The notes: generated from the letters alone by a model not told the origin. Shown: positions 7,980-16,605, counted from the stretch's first letter. The stretch: DNA of 64,000 bases from Eubacterium sp. 1001713B170207_170306_E7 (GCF_015547515.1 NZ_JADMVE010000002.1:248001-312000); one strand, 5' to 3'. Numbers and translations are program-made.

Positions 7980-9269
7980 ATGAAGTGCTCAGTTTCACAA
8001 AAGAGAGAATTTAAAAGGATTCTGGCAGCGCTGCTGACTGTGCTGATGCTCTGGGGAGGCGGCGTGGTCTGGGCAGAGGGCAACGACCCTGTGCCAAGCG
8101 TGACGCCGCCAGTGCTGACCCATATTAATTTAAAAGCCACCGGCGCAGTGGTGAACTACAGTGCCAATACGGAGACGCTGGACCGGCTGGTTTACGACAG
8201 CCTGGCGATCACAGTGCTCGATGACAATGAGCATAAGATCAATTTCAGCCGTGAGAATATCGCGCTCAGCTATAACAGAAGCCCGGGAAACCAGAAGGTA
8301 ACCGTGACCTACAAAAGCGGCGGCGGGGGCGATTACGCAGAGAGCGAGGCCACGGCCATGATCAAGATCAACAGCCTGGAAGGGACGAGTGTTCTGCTGA
8401 TTAACAGCACACCTTCGGTCAAACTGTTCGCGGATAAGGCAGGCATGGACAGCGCCATCATCAAGGCGCTGGAGGTACGTGTGGTGAACAGCGGAGGCGA
8501 TAACGTCAAGTTCAGCGCCGAGGAGCTGGAGCTCAGCTACAACCGGGCTGTCGGCACACAGCTGGTCACCGTGAAGTATAAGGGAAACACCCAGTACAAT
8601 GCCTCGGCAGCCGAGGCCAAGGTCGTATTGGAGGACCCCCAAAAAGTGGTTATCACCCTGTCCAGAGACACACCCAGTGTTTCTTACCGTGACGACAAGA
8701 CCAGCATGGACAAGGCCATTACCGACGCGCTTAAGGTGACCATTACCGACGAGTCCAGAAAAAACGTCAGCTTTTCCCTGAGCGATCTGGAGCTCAGCTA
8801 CAACCACACCGCGGGCAAGCAGGATATCACCGTGAAATATCTTGGCAACAGCAGCTATCAGTCCGCCACGGCCACGGCCAATGTCAAGATTGTGAATGCA
8901 TCGCCCTGTGCGCTGGTGCTCACCCAGAATCCCAGAAGCGTGGCCTATGACGCGAACAGCGCGAAGCTGGACGCCGCAGTGTTGGAAAGCCTGAAGGTCA
9001 GCCTGGTAGACAAAGACAACAAGCCTATTAAGTACAAAAGCGACGAGCTGAAAATGGACTACAACCGTGTCGAGGGCGATCAGGTGGTAAAGATCAGCTT
9101 TGCCGGCAACGATGATTACCAGCCCTGCAGTGCCGAAGCCACCGTGCATCTTGGGCCGTCGGTTCAGAAGGTTTACACCTGGGTTGGCGTCGCAGCGGGC
9201 GCCGTTGCATTGCTTATCGTTATTGTTGTCGTAGTGGCCATTGTCCGCTACAGAAGGCAGAATTCATAA
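7980..9269 (+). CDS. Secreted membrane-anchored protein with four Ig-like/MBG-type repeats
   Basis: A 429-residue exported protein, first gene of a tight six-gene run ending at 13425. The N-terminus has a signal peptide (hydrophobic LAALLTVLMLWGGGVVWAEG). Four tandem repeats of about 80-90 residues follow. Each contains a variant of LSYNxxxGxQxVTVxYxGN and ends in a beta strand (for example LELSYNRAVGTQLVTVKYKG), which resembles MBG/Ig-like surface repeats. A C-terminal membrane helix (VGVAAGAVALLIVIVVVVAI) with RYRRQNS inside anchors it. The ribosome site is AGAGGAGAGG just before ATG7980. It is likely an envelope structural or ligand-binding protein; the function is not known. Confidence 0.8.
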   Translation: MKCSVSQKREFKRILAALLTVLMLWGGGVVWAEGNDPVPSVTPPVLTHINLKATGAVVNYSANTETLDRLVYDSLAITVLDDNEHKINFSRENIALSYNRSPGNQKVTVTYKSGGGGDYAESEATAMIKINSLEGTSVLLINSTPSVKLFADKAGMDSAIIKALEVRVVNSGGDNVKFSAEELELSYNRAVGTQLVTVKYKGNTQYNASAAEAKVVLEDPQKVVITLSRDTPSVSYRDDKTSMDKAITDALKVTITDESRKNVSFSLSDLELSYNHTAGKQDITVKYLGNSSYQSATATANVKIVNASPCALVLTQNPRSVAYDANSAKLDAAVLESLKVSLVDKDNKPIKYKSDELKMDYNRVEGDQVVKISFAGNDDYQPCSAEATVHLGPSVQKVYTWVGVAAGAVALLIVIVVVVAIVRYRRQNS

Positions 9270-9289
9270 TATAAAAGGAGGAATCTAAA

Positions 9290-9784
9290 ATGAAACGGAA
9301 AACAGCAGTTATTTTAAGTGTGCTGGTACTCGCAGTTCTGGTGGTCACCGCCTGTTCAAAGGCCGACCCGCAGAAAAGCGGCATGCCAAACCCCATGGTC
9401 AGCTATGATACCCTGGAGCAGATAGAGAAAAAGATGGGGTACTCCCCGGCGGCTCTGCCAGCCTATTCTGGCTTTGAACTGAAGGAACTGTACATTATCG
9501 GCGACGAGCTGGTAGACCTGGAATATCAGAAAACCGGCGGAGCCGAGGCCACCGTGCGCAGCCAGAAAAATGCCACAGGAGATATCAGCGGCTACCAGAA
9601 TCTGAGCTACTCCACAGAAAGCTATAACGGCACAACCTACAATATTGCCGAAAACGCAGAAGATAAGGCTTTTATCGCAAGCTTTACCAAGGGAGACATG
9701 ACCTACTCCATGTCCGCTACCGGGCTGGATAAGGATACTTTTAAGAACGAGTTTGCCACAGTGATTGATGAAGTCAGCAACTAA
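9290..9784 (+). CDS. Lipoprotein, DUF4367-like
   Basis: A 164-residue predicted lipoprotein. A signal segment with the lipobox LVVTAC places the lipidated Cys at residue 22, so the protein is tethered to the outer face of the membrane. The remainder (LPAYSGFELKELYIIGDELV, then a region of alternating beta strands ending in a hydrophilic helix) resembles small Clostridia lipoproteins carrying DUF4367-type domains. AAAGGAGG lies before the ATG. It is 20 bases after the repeat protein, so it is probably co-transcribed. The function is unknown and the DUF assignment is from pattern memory only. Confidence 0.7.
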   Translation: MKRKTAVILSVLVLAVLVVTACSKADPQKSGMPNPMVSYDTLEQIEKKMGYSPAALPAYSGFELKELYIIGDELVDLEYQKTGGAEATVRSQKNATGDISGYQNLSYSTESYNGTTYNIAENAEDKAFIASFTKGDMTYSMSATGLDKDTFKNEFATVIDEVSN

Positions 9785-9828
9785 CAGGCGGTTATGAGAG
9801 CCGCGGACATCCAGGAAGGACAGATCAA

Positions 9829-10767
9829 ATGAAAAGAGGACAATATTACAGAAGCAATCGAAAAGTACATTTAAAACCGCGGTTTTTTATTATTCTGTCA
9901 GTGATCCTGCTGATTGTGGCAGGGGCGGCTGTTGCCAGCGTCCTGATGATTAAAAAGTACGACGCTGAAGAGGAAGCGGCCGCACAGGCCGAGGCTGCGG
10001 CAGCCATGACCGGGCTCAGCGGCAGCTTTCAGCCCGCGGCGTCGGCAGGAGTGCTGCAGCAGGCAGCCAATGAGCAGAAAAAAGGCGGAGGGCCAAAGGT
10101 AAACGCAGAGCTGAGAGCCAAAATGGATGAGGTAAAGGCCAAGCTGGCCGCAGATGACACCGCTGACCTCAAGGTTGTTTTTTTCACCTTTGACGACGGC
10201 CCCAGCGAACATACCGGAGAGATACTCGATCTCCTCAGGAAGTACAATATCAAGGCCACCTTTTTTACCAACGGCCGCGAGGGCCCGGTCATGGAGGAGG
10301 CGTACCGGCGCATTGTGGATGAAGGCCATACCCTGGCCAACCACACCTGGAGCCACCAGTACAGCCTTTACAAGGACCCAGCTGCCTTTTATGCGGACGT
10401 GGAAAAGCTGGACGCTTACCAGAAGCAGGTCACCGGGCTCAAACAGACCTCTCATTTATTCCGGTTTCCCGGCGGCTCTCTGAACGCCAACGCGACCTGC
10501 ACCCAGGGCATACTTGATCGGGGCTATAACTATGTAGACTGGAATGTGGTCTGCGGCGACGGCACCAGCAACAGCCTAAGCGTGGAGCAGCTGACCAAAA
10601 ATTTTATCGAAGGCGTTCACGGGCACAATGTCTCCACCGTGCTCTGCCATGCCGAGCAGAAGGACAATACCCGAAAGGCGTTGGACAAAACCTTTAAGAC
10701 CTTGCTCAAGGAAGGCTACACCTTCCTGCCGATGGAATACGACATGGAGCTGCCAAGACAGATTTAA
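9829..10767 (+). CDS. Membrane-anchored polysaccharide deacetylase (NodB/CE4)
   Basis: A 312-residue type II membrane protein with an extracellular NodB deacetylase domain. It would remove acetyl groups from peptidoglycan or another N-acetylated surface glycan. The N-terminal helix (FFIILSVILLIVAGAAVASV) is followed by an Ala/Glu-rich stalk. CE4 motifs are all visible: TFDDGP (motif 1), NHTWSH metal-binding histidines (motif 2), FRFPGG (motif 3), YVDWNVVCGDG (motif 4) and VLCHAEQ (motif 5). It is therefore expected to be active. It lies between a lipoprotein and a membrane phosphodiesterase in the same operon, which fits a role in envelope modification. Confidence 0.9.
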   Translation: MKRGQYYRSNRKVHLKPRFFIILSVILLIVAGAAVASVLMIKKYDAEEEAAAQAEAAAAMTGLSGSFQPAASAGVLQQAANEQKKGGGPKVNAELRAKMDEVKAKLAADDTADLKVVFFTFDDGPSEHTGEILDLLRKYNIKATFFTNGREGPVMEEAYRRIVDEGHTLANHTWSHQYSLYKDPAAFYADVEKLDAYQKQVTGLKQTSHLFRFPGGSLNANATCTQGILDRGYNYVDWNVVCGDGTSNSLSVEQLTKNFIEGVHGHNVSTVLCHAEQKDNTRKALDKTFKTLLKEGYTFLPMEYDMELPRQI

Positions 10768-10785
10768 GAAAAGGGAGGAACAAAG

Positions 10786-12660
10786 ATGAAACCGTGGAAT
10801 CAAGGCAGGGGCGCCTTTATCAGAGAAAGCCTGGCGCTCCTGCGTTTTAATTTTTGGACATTGGCGGTATTCGAGCTGATTTATAAGCTGGGCGGAACCC
10901 TTGCGGTGCTGCCGCTGTTAAATTTTGGGCTGCGCAGGCTTTTGATTTTGGAAGGATTTCCGGTCATATCCGGAGACAGCGTGGCGGCGGCGCTGAAAAA
11001 TCCGCTGGTGCTCCTGTCGGTCTTTGTCCTTCTTTTGCTGCTGGCCTTTTACTGTATTTTTGAGATCACTGTGCTGGCCCTGTGCTTTCATGAAAGCCGG
11101 AACCGCCGAAAGGTGCAGATGATCCCATTGCTGGCCGCGGGCTTTCGGCAGGCCGTACGGATCTTTAACCCCAGGAACTACCTGGCGGTTCTGTTTTTTG
11201 TGGTGATCATGCCTGTGCTGCATATCGGTGTCACCTCAGACCTGGTCACAGAGCTCACGGTTCCGGGCTTTATTCTGGATTATATCAAAAGCTCCCCGGT
11301 CCTTTACGCGGCCTACACAGGCCTGGGCGTTATCCTGCTGCTGGTCATGGCGCTGACCCTGTTCGCGTTTAACGTCTTTGCCGTGGAGGGACGGAATTTT
11401 ATTCCAGCCTGCCGCAGGAGCATCCGCCTTTTAAAAGGGCGGATGCTCAAAACAGTGGGCAGCTTTTTACTCTGGACCCTTTTACTGCTGCTGGTTTTTG
11501 GTGTGCTTGTGCTGTTCCTGGGGGCACTTTCCCTGTTATCGGGCACTGTGGTCAGTCTGGTCACCGGGCGGCTGGAGGCCGGGGGCGGCCCGCCGCTGGG
11601 AATGATGATCCTCATTGGGATTCTGGCAGTCTCAGTATCCGCCTTTAACACCGTCCAGACCTGTCTGGGTACCATGATGAATTATGCCTTTATCTCTCGG
11701 TTTTACGAAGCTTACTCGGAGGAAGAAGGCGGGGAGGAAGTACAGGCCCGGAGGATACCCGAAATCTCCGTCCCTTTTCTGAAAAAGCGTCAGCTGATGG
11801 TACTGGCGCTGATCATGGTGATGATTGCCGTGGGCGTTAAAACCGGACGCATCGTCACGGCCTTTGACGCAGACGATCTGGATACTTTGCTGCACGGCAC
11901 CCAGGTCAGCGGACACCGTGGGAATTCCTCCGACGCACCGGAGAACTCGCGCTCTGCCCTGGAAAAAGCCATCGAGCTGGGCGCAGACTATGTGGAGATC
12001 GACGTGGCCGAAACCAGGGACGGCGTGCTGGTGGTGTCCCATGATAATAACCTGAAACGAACCACAGGCCAGAACGTCTATATCTGGCAGTCCACCTACG
12101 AGGAGATACGGAATCTGGACATCGGCAGCTTTTTTTCGCCGGAATACAAGGGTGAGCGGCTTATGACGCTGGATGAGGCCATCGAGGTGTGCCAGGGCCG
12201 AATCCGAATGAACATCGAGCTTAAGCCCACGCCCTACGACAGCGGCTTTGCCCAAAAGGCCGTGGAGACCATAAAGCGGCACGAATTTGAGGGCCAGTGC
12301 TACCTGGCCTCTCTGAACTATGGGATTCTCGAGGAGGTAAAGGAGCTGACAACAGAAATCGAGACCCTTTACATTACGCCCATTGCCTACGGTGACATTG
12401 AAAACCTGGACGTGGACGCCCTCAGTATCGAGCAGACCTTTATCACCAAAGGGCTGGTGGAGCGGGCCCACCGGAAGAACAAGGACGTGCATGCCTGGAC
12501 CGTGGACGATGCGGTCAGCATGCAGAAAATGATCGATTGCGGCGTGGACAACATCATCACCGACGATGTGCGCACAGCCATCACGGTGACAGATGAAAAT
12601 CATCCCACAAGAGAGGAAATACTGAACAATACCTTACAGCAGGTCATCTTTGGACTGTAG
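10786..12660 (+). CDS. Membrane glycerophosphodiester phosphodiesterase (GPDPase_memb + GDPD)
   Basis: A 624-residue membrane enzyme. The first about 340 residues form a multi-helix domain of the GPDPase_memb type. The last about 250 residues are a GDPD domain of TIM-barrel type, with the signature SGHRGNSSDAPENS (catalytic His), EIDVAETRDGVLVVSHD and IELKP metal and catalytic residues. It would hydrolyse glycerophosphodiesters or glycerol-phosphate polymers such as teichoic or lipoteichoic acid pieces to glycerol-3-phosphate. It is 18 bases after the deacetylase in the same operon. The family call is firm; the natural substrate is inferred from family and context. Confidence 0.92.
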   Translation: MKPWNQGRGAFIRESLALLRFNFWTLAVFELIYKLGGTLAVLPLLNFGLRRLLILEGFPVISGDSVAAALKNPLVLLSVFVLLLLLAFYCIFEITVLALCFHESRNRRKVQMIPLLAAGFRQAVRIFNPRNYLAVLFFVVIMPVLHIGVTSDLVTELTVPGFILDYIKSSPVLYAAYTGLGVILLLVMALTLFAFNVFAVEGRNFIPACRRSIRLLKGRMLKTVGSFLLWTLLLLLVFGVLVLFLGALSLLSGTVVSLVTGRLEAGGGPPLGMMILIGILAVSVSAFNTVQTCLGTMMNYAFISRFYEAYSEEEGGEEVQARRIPEISVPFLKKRQLMVLALIMVMIAVGVKTGRIVTAFDADDLDTLLHGTQVSGHRGNSSDAPENSRSALEKAIELGADYVEIDVAETRDGVLVVSHDNNLKRTTGQNVYIWQSTYEEIRNLDIGSFFSPEYKGERLMTLDEAIEVCQGRIRMNIELKPTPYDSGFAQKAVETIKRHEFEGQCYLASLNYGILEEVKELTTEIETLYITPIAYGDIENLDVDALSIEQTFITKGLVERAHRKNKDVHAWTVDDAVSMQKMIDCGVDNIITDDVRTAITVTDENHPTREEILNNTLQQVIFGL

Positions 12661-12698
12661 AGGCCAAAATACAAAAGACATAAAGGAGGTGTGGCAAA

Positions 12699-12854
12699 AT
12701 GATCCGGAAAACAATCATCCATAAAATAACCGGCTGGCAGAACATACAGGCGTGGGGGCAGCGCGTTGTGGAGCAGAACGGAAGCGCTGCGCCGCAGAAG
12801 GAAAACCGGGAAAAGGCCAGCCGTAGAGGGGCGGAGTCCCTGGATAATGAGTAG
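12699..12854 (+). CDS. 51-residue basic small protein, translationally coupled
   Basis: A short frame with a near-perfect ribosome site (AAAGGAGGT, 12682-12690) and ATG12699. It encodes 51 residues starting MIRKTIIHKITGWQNIQAWG and ending in a charged tail. Its stop (12852-12854) overlaps the ATG of the next gene (12847), an arrangement typical of translational coupling. It has no signal peptide and no recognised family. It is either a real small protein or a leader ORF that sets translation of the downstream gene. Confidence 0.6.
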   Translation: MIRKTIIHKITGWQNIQAWGQRVVEQNGSAAPQKENREKASRRGAESLDNE

Positions 12855-13425
12855 AATGACTGGGCAAATACGAAAAATACCACTGCTGTTGACAGCGCTG
12901 CTGCTCCTGGCCGGAATGCATGCTGTATGGGCAGCGGACATGAATCACCCGGTAGAGACCTCCATACTGATGAGCATCAGTCCGGCGTCTCCCGAGCTGG
13001 GACAGGCCTTCTATGTGAACGCGGAGGTCTGTGCCCAGTCCATGACAGTGGTAGAAAACGGCCGGGTGGAATTTTACCTGGTGGATGACGACAGCAAAAC
13101 CGAGCGGCTTATCGGTGCGGCAGAGGTAAAGGCAGGTGCCGCGAAAATAAGGCTGAAGTCAGAGAGCAGCGGTTATCCTTCCCAGTCCGGCACTTACACC
13201 CTCATTGCCCGTTACCGGACGGCAGAGGGCGGCTGTGCAGGCTCCGAGACCCGGTGCGCCCTTGACCTGAGCATGGCTTCGGACGGCCCGGCCGGGCTGA
13301 TCACTGGCATCTCCCTGGCCTCAGAGAGCTCGGTCCTGCTGGCGGCCGGCGGTCTTCTTCTGATTTTGCTGCTCATGGTTCTGTGGCGCTGGCTCCTGGG
13401 CCAGGAACGTCAGGGTTTTAATTAA
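12847..13425 (+). CDS. Secreted Ig-like protein with C-terminal membrane anchor
   Basis: A 192-residue exported protein, last gene of the envelope operon. ATG12847 is chosen because it overlaps the stop of the upstream small ORF and places a signal peptide at the N-terminus (IPLLLTALLLLAGMHAVWAA). The middle (SILMSISPASPELGQAFYVN to YTLIARYRTAEGG) has the alternating strand pattern of an Ig-like sandwich with two Cys. A C-terminal hydrophobic helix (SVLLAAGGLLLILLLMVLW) with a short basic tail anchors it. No enzyme motif is visible. It is probably a partner of the other surface proteins in this run. Confidence 0.75.
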   Translation: MSRMTGQIRKIPLLLTALLLLAGMHAVWAADMNHPVETSILMSISPASPELGQAFYVNAEVCAQSMTVVENGRVEFYLVDDDSKTERLIGAAEVKAGAAKIRLKSESSGYPSQSGTYTLIARYRTAEGGCAGSETRCALDLSMASDGPAGLITGISLASESSVLLAAGGLLLILLLMVLWRWLLGQERQGFN

Positions 13426-13465
13426 AAATCCCGTGGCGCCGTATTTTGCGGCTTCCGCGGGATTT
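13426..13465. terminator. Bidirectional terminator between convergent genes
   Basis: AAATCCCGTGG (13426-13436) pairs with CCGCGGGATTT (13455-13465) with one G-U pair, plus an inner GCCG/CGGC. A-rich and T-rich flanks let it act for both the envelope operon and the convergent regulator gene. Confidence 0.8.
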
Positions 13466-13466
13466 C

Positions 13467-14303
13467 TCAGTTCTGTCTGTTTTTGTGCCGGGTGCTTTTC
13501 TGATTCAAAAAGGCGGCGGTAAACTCAGCCCAGCTGTAATTGCTCATATACTCCCCGTGAAAGGCGTTGATGGCGTCAATGTCGCCCTTGAGAAAGCGGT
13601 AATAGTCACAGTCTACCTTTTTGGTGTCCAGCGCCAGATAGTTCCATTTTTTGATGAGGATATCCTCAGCGTCCACACTCTCAAGCGCACGGCGCAGACT
13701 TGAGATAACATTCTGGGCGTGTTTTTTATTGCCCTTGGTACCCGCAGAGTCCTCAAACAGAACCGCGCAGATATTGGAGAGGCTGACGCCATTGCCCTGG
13801 CGGTCCACCAGGTAAGCCAGCAGCTCCTTGGCCCGGCTGCGCGAAAAGCTCAGGGGCTTCTGGTCTACAAAAATGTCAAAGGTGCCAAAGGTGTGGATCT
13901 GCACCCGCTTTCCCCGGCGCTCGGCCTCCTGCGGGAAGTCCAGATTGTCTAATTCTTCCTGGATCAGCTTCCGGCTGACCGGCTTCAGGATATAACCCTT
14001 GGCGTGGAGCCGGAAGGCGTCGTAGGCATAATCCGAGTAACCCGTCACGAAAATGATACGCACCTCCGGAAAGATTTTTTTCAATCTGGCGGCAACCTCC
14101 AGGCCAGACATCCTCGACATGATAATATCCAGAAAGGCTAAATCCAGAGGATGCTTTGAATCCTTATTCAGCGTCTGAACAAATTCAAGCGCTTTCTCCG
14201 GGTTAATGAAGCCGTGAATCTGTGCCTTTGGCAGGGTTTCTTTTAAGGAAAAGATCAGCTGTTCAAGAGCCAGCCGTTCATCGTCGATTGCTAATACATG
14301 CAT
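13467..14303 (-). CDS. Response regulator with SARP/BTAD-type DNA-binding domain
   Basis: A 278-residue regulator with no kinase gene nearby. The receiver domain has D7/D8, the phosphoacceptor D59 (LAFLDIIMS) and conserved T/K positions (IIFVTGYSDY, GYILKPVS). The C-terminal part starts with IHTFGTFDIFVDQKPLSFSR and continues SRAKELLAYLVDRQG, the winged-helix pattern of SARP-type activators, with a short helical tail. ATG14303 is favoured over GTG14312 because it begins right at the receiver fold. It is convergent with the envelope operon, so a regulatory link is possible but only inferred. Confidence 0.85.
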   Translation of the reverse strand: MHVLAIDDERLALEQLIFSLKETLPKAQIHGFINPEKALEFVQTLNKDSKHPLDLAFLDIIMSRMSGLEVAARLKKIFPEVRIIFVTGYSDYAYDAFRLHAKGYILKPVSRKLIQEELDNLDFPQEAERRGKRVQIHTFGTFDIFVDQKPLSFSRSRAKELLAYLVDRQGNGVSLSNICAVLFEDSAGTKGNKKHAQNVISSLRRALESVDAEDILIKKWNYLALDTKKVDCDYYRFLKGDIDAINAFHGEYMSNYSWAEFTAAFLNQKSTRHKNRQN

Positions 14304-14617
14304 AAATCTCACTCTCTATCAATATGATAGTCTTATTTTACAGGATGAAGAACAACAAAAGCGCAACAAAAAAGCCCCATTTAAAAAATAAATCATTAAA
14401 AAGAAAAAGAATTTGACAAAAAAGTGCAAATTTGTGTTTGTTCTGAAAATACATCGGATTTTGAGGCGCTTTCGAGGAGTATGTCCTGATATAATAAAAA
14501 CAATCATTAAAAGCTGATTTGCAGAGGCATGTAACGAATGTAAAGGGCACCTCTGCGGAATTGGCTTTGGGGCCGCCAGCTGATTATAGCGAATCATAGA
14601 AAAAGGAGAAAAAGTTT

Positions 14618-15130
14618 ATGTTGATAACAAAAGCCCTTATGGTGGTTAAGGAAGAACGGTATGATGAGGGGGGCAGGATTTGCCGATACCAGCGATGTCT
14701 TTAAAAAATTGGTGTAACATAGATTGAGGTTAAAATCAGTTTTGAGTATATAGTGTTTAAATACTCGATCCCCGGGTATAAATATTCTCGAACACACATA
14801 CCTCTTACAGAATTTACATCTCCCTTAAATTACTCTCCCTTTATACCCCTGGTCCAGGACTGGGGGTGTTTTTTATGTGATTTTTAGTGCAACAAGGTAG
14901 TTTTTTGTTTTCGACACGTCTTTGACCTTATCTGTAAAGCCGGTACTGGTTGACGGAGATTATTGAGCAGGCATTAACTGTGCGTTTATGGCGGATATCG
15001 GCTGGTTTAGGCAATATAAGTGTAAACGTAAGCGTGGGTTACTTGGTAGAGATGGCCGTGACGGACCGGGCCTTGAGCAGCTTATCAACCAGGCGGACAA
15101 GGCTCTGTACATGGCCATAACCGGGTGTTG
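14618..15130 (+). pseudogene. Remnant of a GGDEF (diguanylate cyclase) gene
   Basis: ATG14618 has AAAAGGAG upstream but its frame stops after 28 codons (MLITKALMVVKEERYDEGGR and eight more). Further along, frame by frame, the DNA encodes GNISVNVSVGY near 15010-15045 and then, after a frame change, LEQLINQADKALYMA near 15071-15115. The second stretch is the classic C-terminal signature of GGDEF diguanylate cyclases (ADKALYxAK). The active-site GGDEF itself is absent. The piece is non-functional and has probably lost most of the gene by deletion. Whether the 14618 start belongs to the same former gene is uncertain. Confidence 0.55.
14845..14874 (+). terminator. Terminator-like hairpin inside decayed region
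   Basis: ACCCC (14845-14849) pairs with GGGGT (14863-14867), extended by weaker pairs, and is followed by a T-rich run (GTTTTTTA). Confidence 0.55.
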
Positions 15131-15156
15131 GGCTATTAAGATACATGTGATATAAT
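15128..15156 (+). promoter_or_regulatory. Promoter of the DUF2804 gene
   Basis: TTGGGC (15128-15133), 17 bases, TATAAT (15151-15156) with an upstream TG making an extended -10. A second TATAAT lies at 15160-15165. The survival of a good promoter in front of an interrupted gene is notable. Confidence 0.55.
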
Positions 15157-15191
15157 GAATATAATACGATTACAGATAATGAGGTGAAAAA

Positions 15192-16232
15192 ATGGGTGTG
15201 CAGCATGAAGTCACAACACCACAGCCCCTGCTGAATGCGTAGGGAATAGTTCAGGAGCCGGGCTGGGCAAAACAGCTGGTCTGGGACTATAACCGGGAAA
15301 ACATCGCAGCGCCTTGGTTCAGGCGGAAGGAATGGGATTATTATCTGGTGGGCGACGAGAAGAAGGGGGTGGCCTTTACCCTGTCGGATTTAGGCTATGC
15401 GGGTATGGCGAGTGTATCCCTGCTTAATTATGAAAACTGGACAGAGCATACAGAAACTATTGTGGAACCGCTGCCCGGGGGCAAATACGGCCTCGGCGTC
15501 CATTCGGATAAGGGGGATGGCGAGTTTTGCCATTCCAGAATCCATTTATCCTACACCACGGAAAAGAACCGGCGGCGTATCCAGTGCCGTTTCCCGGATT
15601 TTTGGGAGGGGCGTGGACTGGAAGTAGATATTCTGCTCTATCAGCCGTCCATGGACACCATGTGTATTGCCACACCCTGGTCCGAAAAGCCAACGGCCTT
15701 TTATTATAACCAGAAGATCAACTGTATGCCCGCCAGTGGCTGGATAAAGCTAGGGGATAAAAGAATCCACTTTTTACCGGACAGCACCATGGGGGTGCTG
15801 GACTGGGGCCGCGGCGTCTGGACCTATAACAATACCTGGTACTGGGGCACGGGCAGCGGCTGGCATGAGGGAAAGCCCTTTGGCTTTAACCTGGGCTACG
15901 GCTTTTCGGACCGCAGCAGCGCCAGCGAAAATATGGTTTTTTATGATAACCAGGCGCACAAGCTGGATGAGATCGCATTTTTGATCCCAAGGGATGACAA
16001 GGATGCGTATCGCTTTATGGAGCCCTGGCGCGTAACCTCGAACGACGGACGTTTTGAGGGCTGGTTTACGCCAAAGCTTGACCGCCGGGCCAATATCAAT
16101 CTGCTGGCGGTCAGGAGTATTCAGCACCAGGTATTTGGTCGTTTTCATGGCAGAGTGGAGCTGGACGACGGAAGTGAGCTCCATATCGAGGATTTCCTGT
16201 GCGCGGCTGAGGTCATTCATAATATGTATTAA
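15192..16232 (+). pseudogene. DUF2804 (tocopherol-cyclase-like) gene interrupted by an in-frame TAG
   Basis: From ATG15192 (GAGGTG ribosome site) the frame encodes MGVQHEVTTPQPLLNA, a TAG at 15240-15242, then GIVQEPGWAKQLVWDYNREN and an uninterrupted frame to 16232. The part after the stop matches DUF2804 from the first conserved block (EPGWA, then KEWDYYLV) to the end (about 330 residues), with no other defect. The next in-frame ATG, 15348, would cut off the conserved N-terminal block. A CAG-to-TAG change fits the context. It is either a recent pseudogene or, if the organism suppresses amber codons, a full protein of 346 residues. DUF2804 has no established enzyme activity. Confidence 0.7.
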
Positions 16233-16240
16233 GGGACGAA

Positions 16241-16282
16241 AAAACACCATGAAGGAGCTTTAAGCCTTCATGGTGTTTTTTT
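16241..16282 (+). terminator. Intrinsic terminator after the DUF2804 gene
   Basis: Long stem ACACCATGAAGG pairing with CCTTCATGGTGT, followed by seven T. It is A/T-flanked and could act in both directions. Confidence 0.9.
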
Positions 16283-16605
16283 GTGTCAGACCTTACGTTT
16301 TTTAATGTGATGGCGGCGTATGAGGAGAACGACCATCACCAGAAGAATCAGTCTAGCGCCAGTGAGAACAGGCAGAAAATCAGAAGCAGAAGGGCCGTGG
16401 CAATACGTTTGAGTTTCATCATAAAATCCCCCCTTTTTTTATAAGTTGTTCCCTTTATGGTGATTGCCTTAATGATACCCCCCAATAACATCAAAAGTGC
16501 AAAAGTGGACGCGACGAAAAAGACAGAAATTAAGAAAGCCCCGTGACATCGCGAAAACGCAAGGTCACGAAGCTCTTTTTATAAGGGGTGGGAACGATGG
16601 TGCTT
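16283..16605. other. 323-base stretch with only a broken small ORF
   Basis: Apart from the frameshifted membrane ORF at 16286-16422, this region holds an A/T-rich leader and a GC hairpin around 16540-16580 (CCCCGTGACATCGCG region, pairing with CAAGGTCACGAAG) that may terminate the DUF2207 transcript. Confidence 0.4.
16286..16422 (-). pseudogene. Small two-helix membrane ORF with a frameshift
   Basis: On the minus strand a strong ribosome site (AAGGGGGG) precedes ATG at 16422, which encodes MMKLKRIATALLLLIFCLFS and four more residues before TGA at 16348. In a neighbouring frame the DNA continues as RLILLVMVVLLIRRHHIKKR, stopping at 16286. One base change in length near 16355 would restore a protein of about 45 residues with two hydrophobic helices and a basic end. 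It could be a broken small membrane protein. It sits just downstream of the DUF2207 gene on the same strand. Confidence 0.35.

Larger units (their letters stand above)
14304..15191. other. 888-base decayed intergenic stretch
   Basis: AT-rich DNA between the response regulator and the DUF2804 gene. It holds an extended -10 box (TGATATAAT, 14487-14495), a well-initiated 28-codon frame at 14618, a terminator-like hairpin at 14845-14874, a broken GGDEF end at about 14968-15130 and the promoter of the next gene. No intact gene was found in it. Confidence 0.6.

Noticed and set aside
15240-15242. Calling the TAG a pyrrolysine codon
   Set aside because: No pyl genes are in the window, and a single CAG-to-TAG mutation explains it as well.
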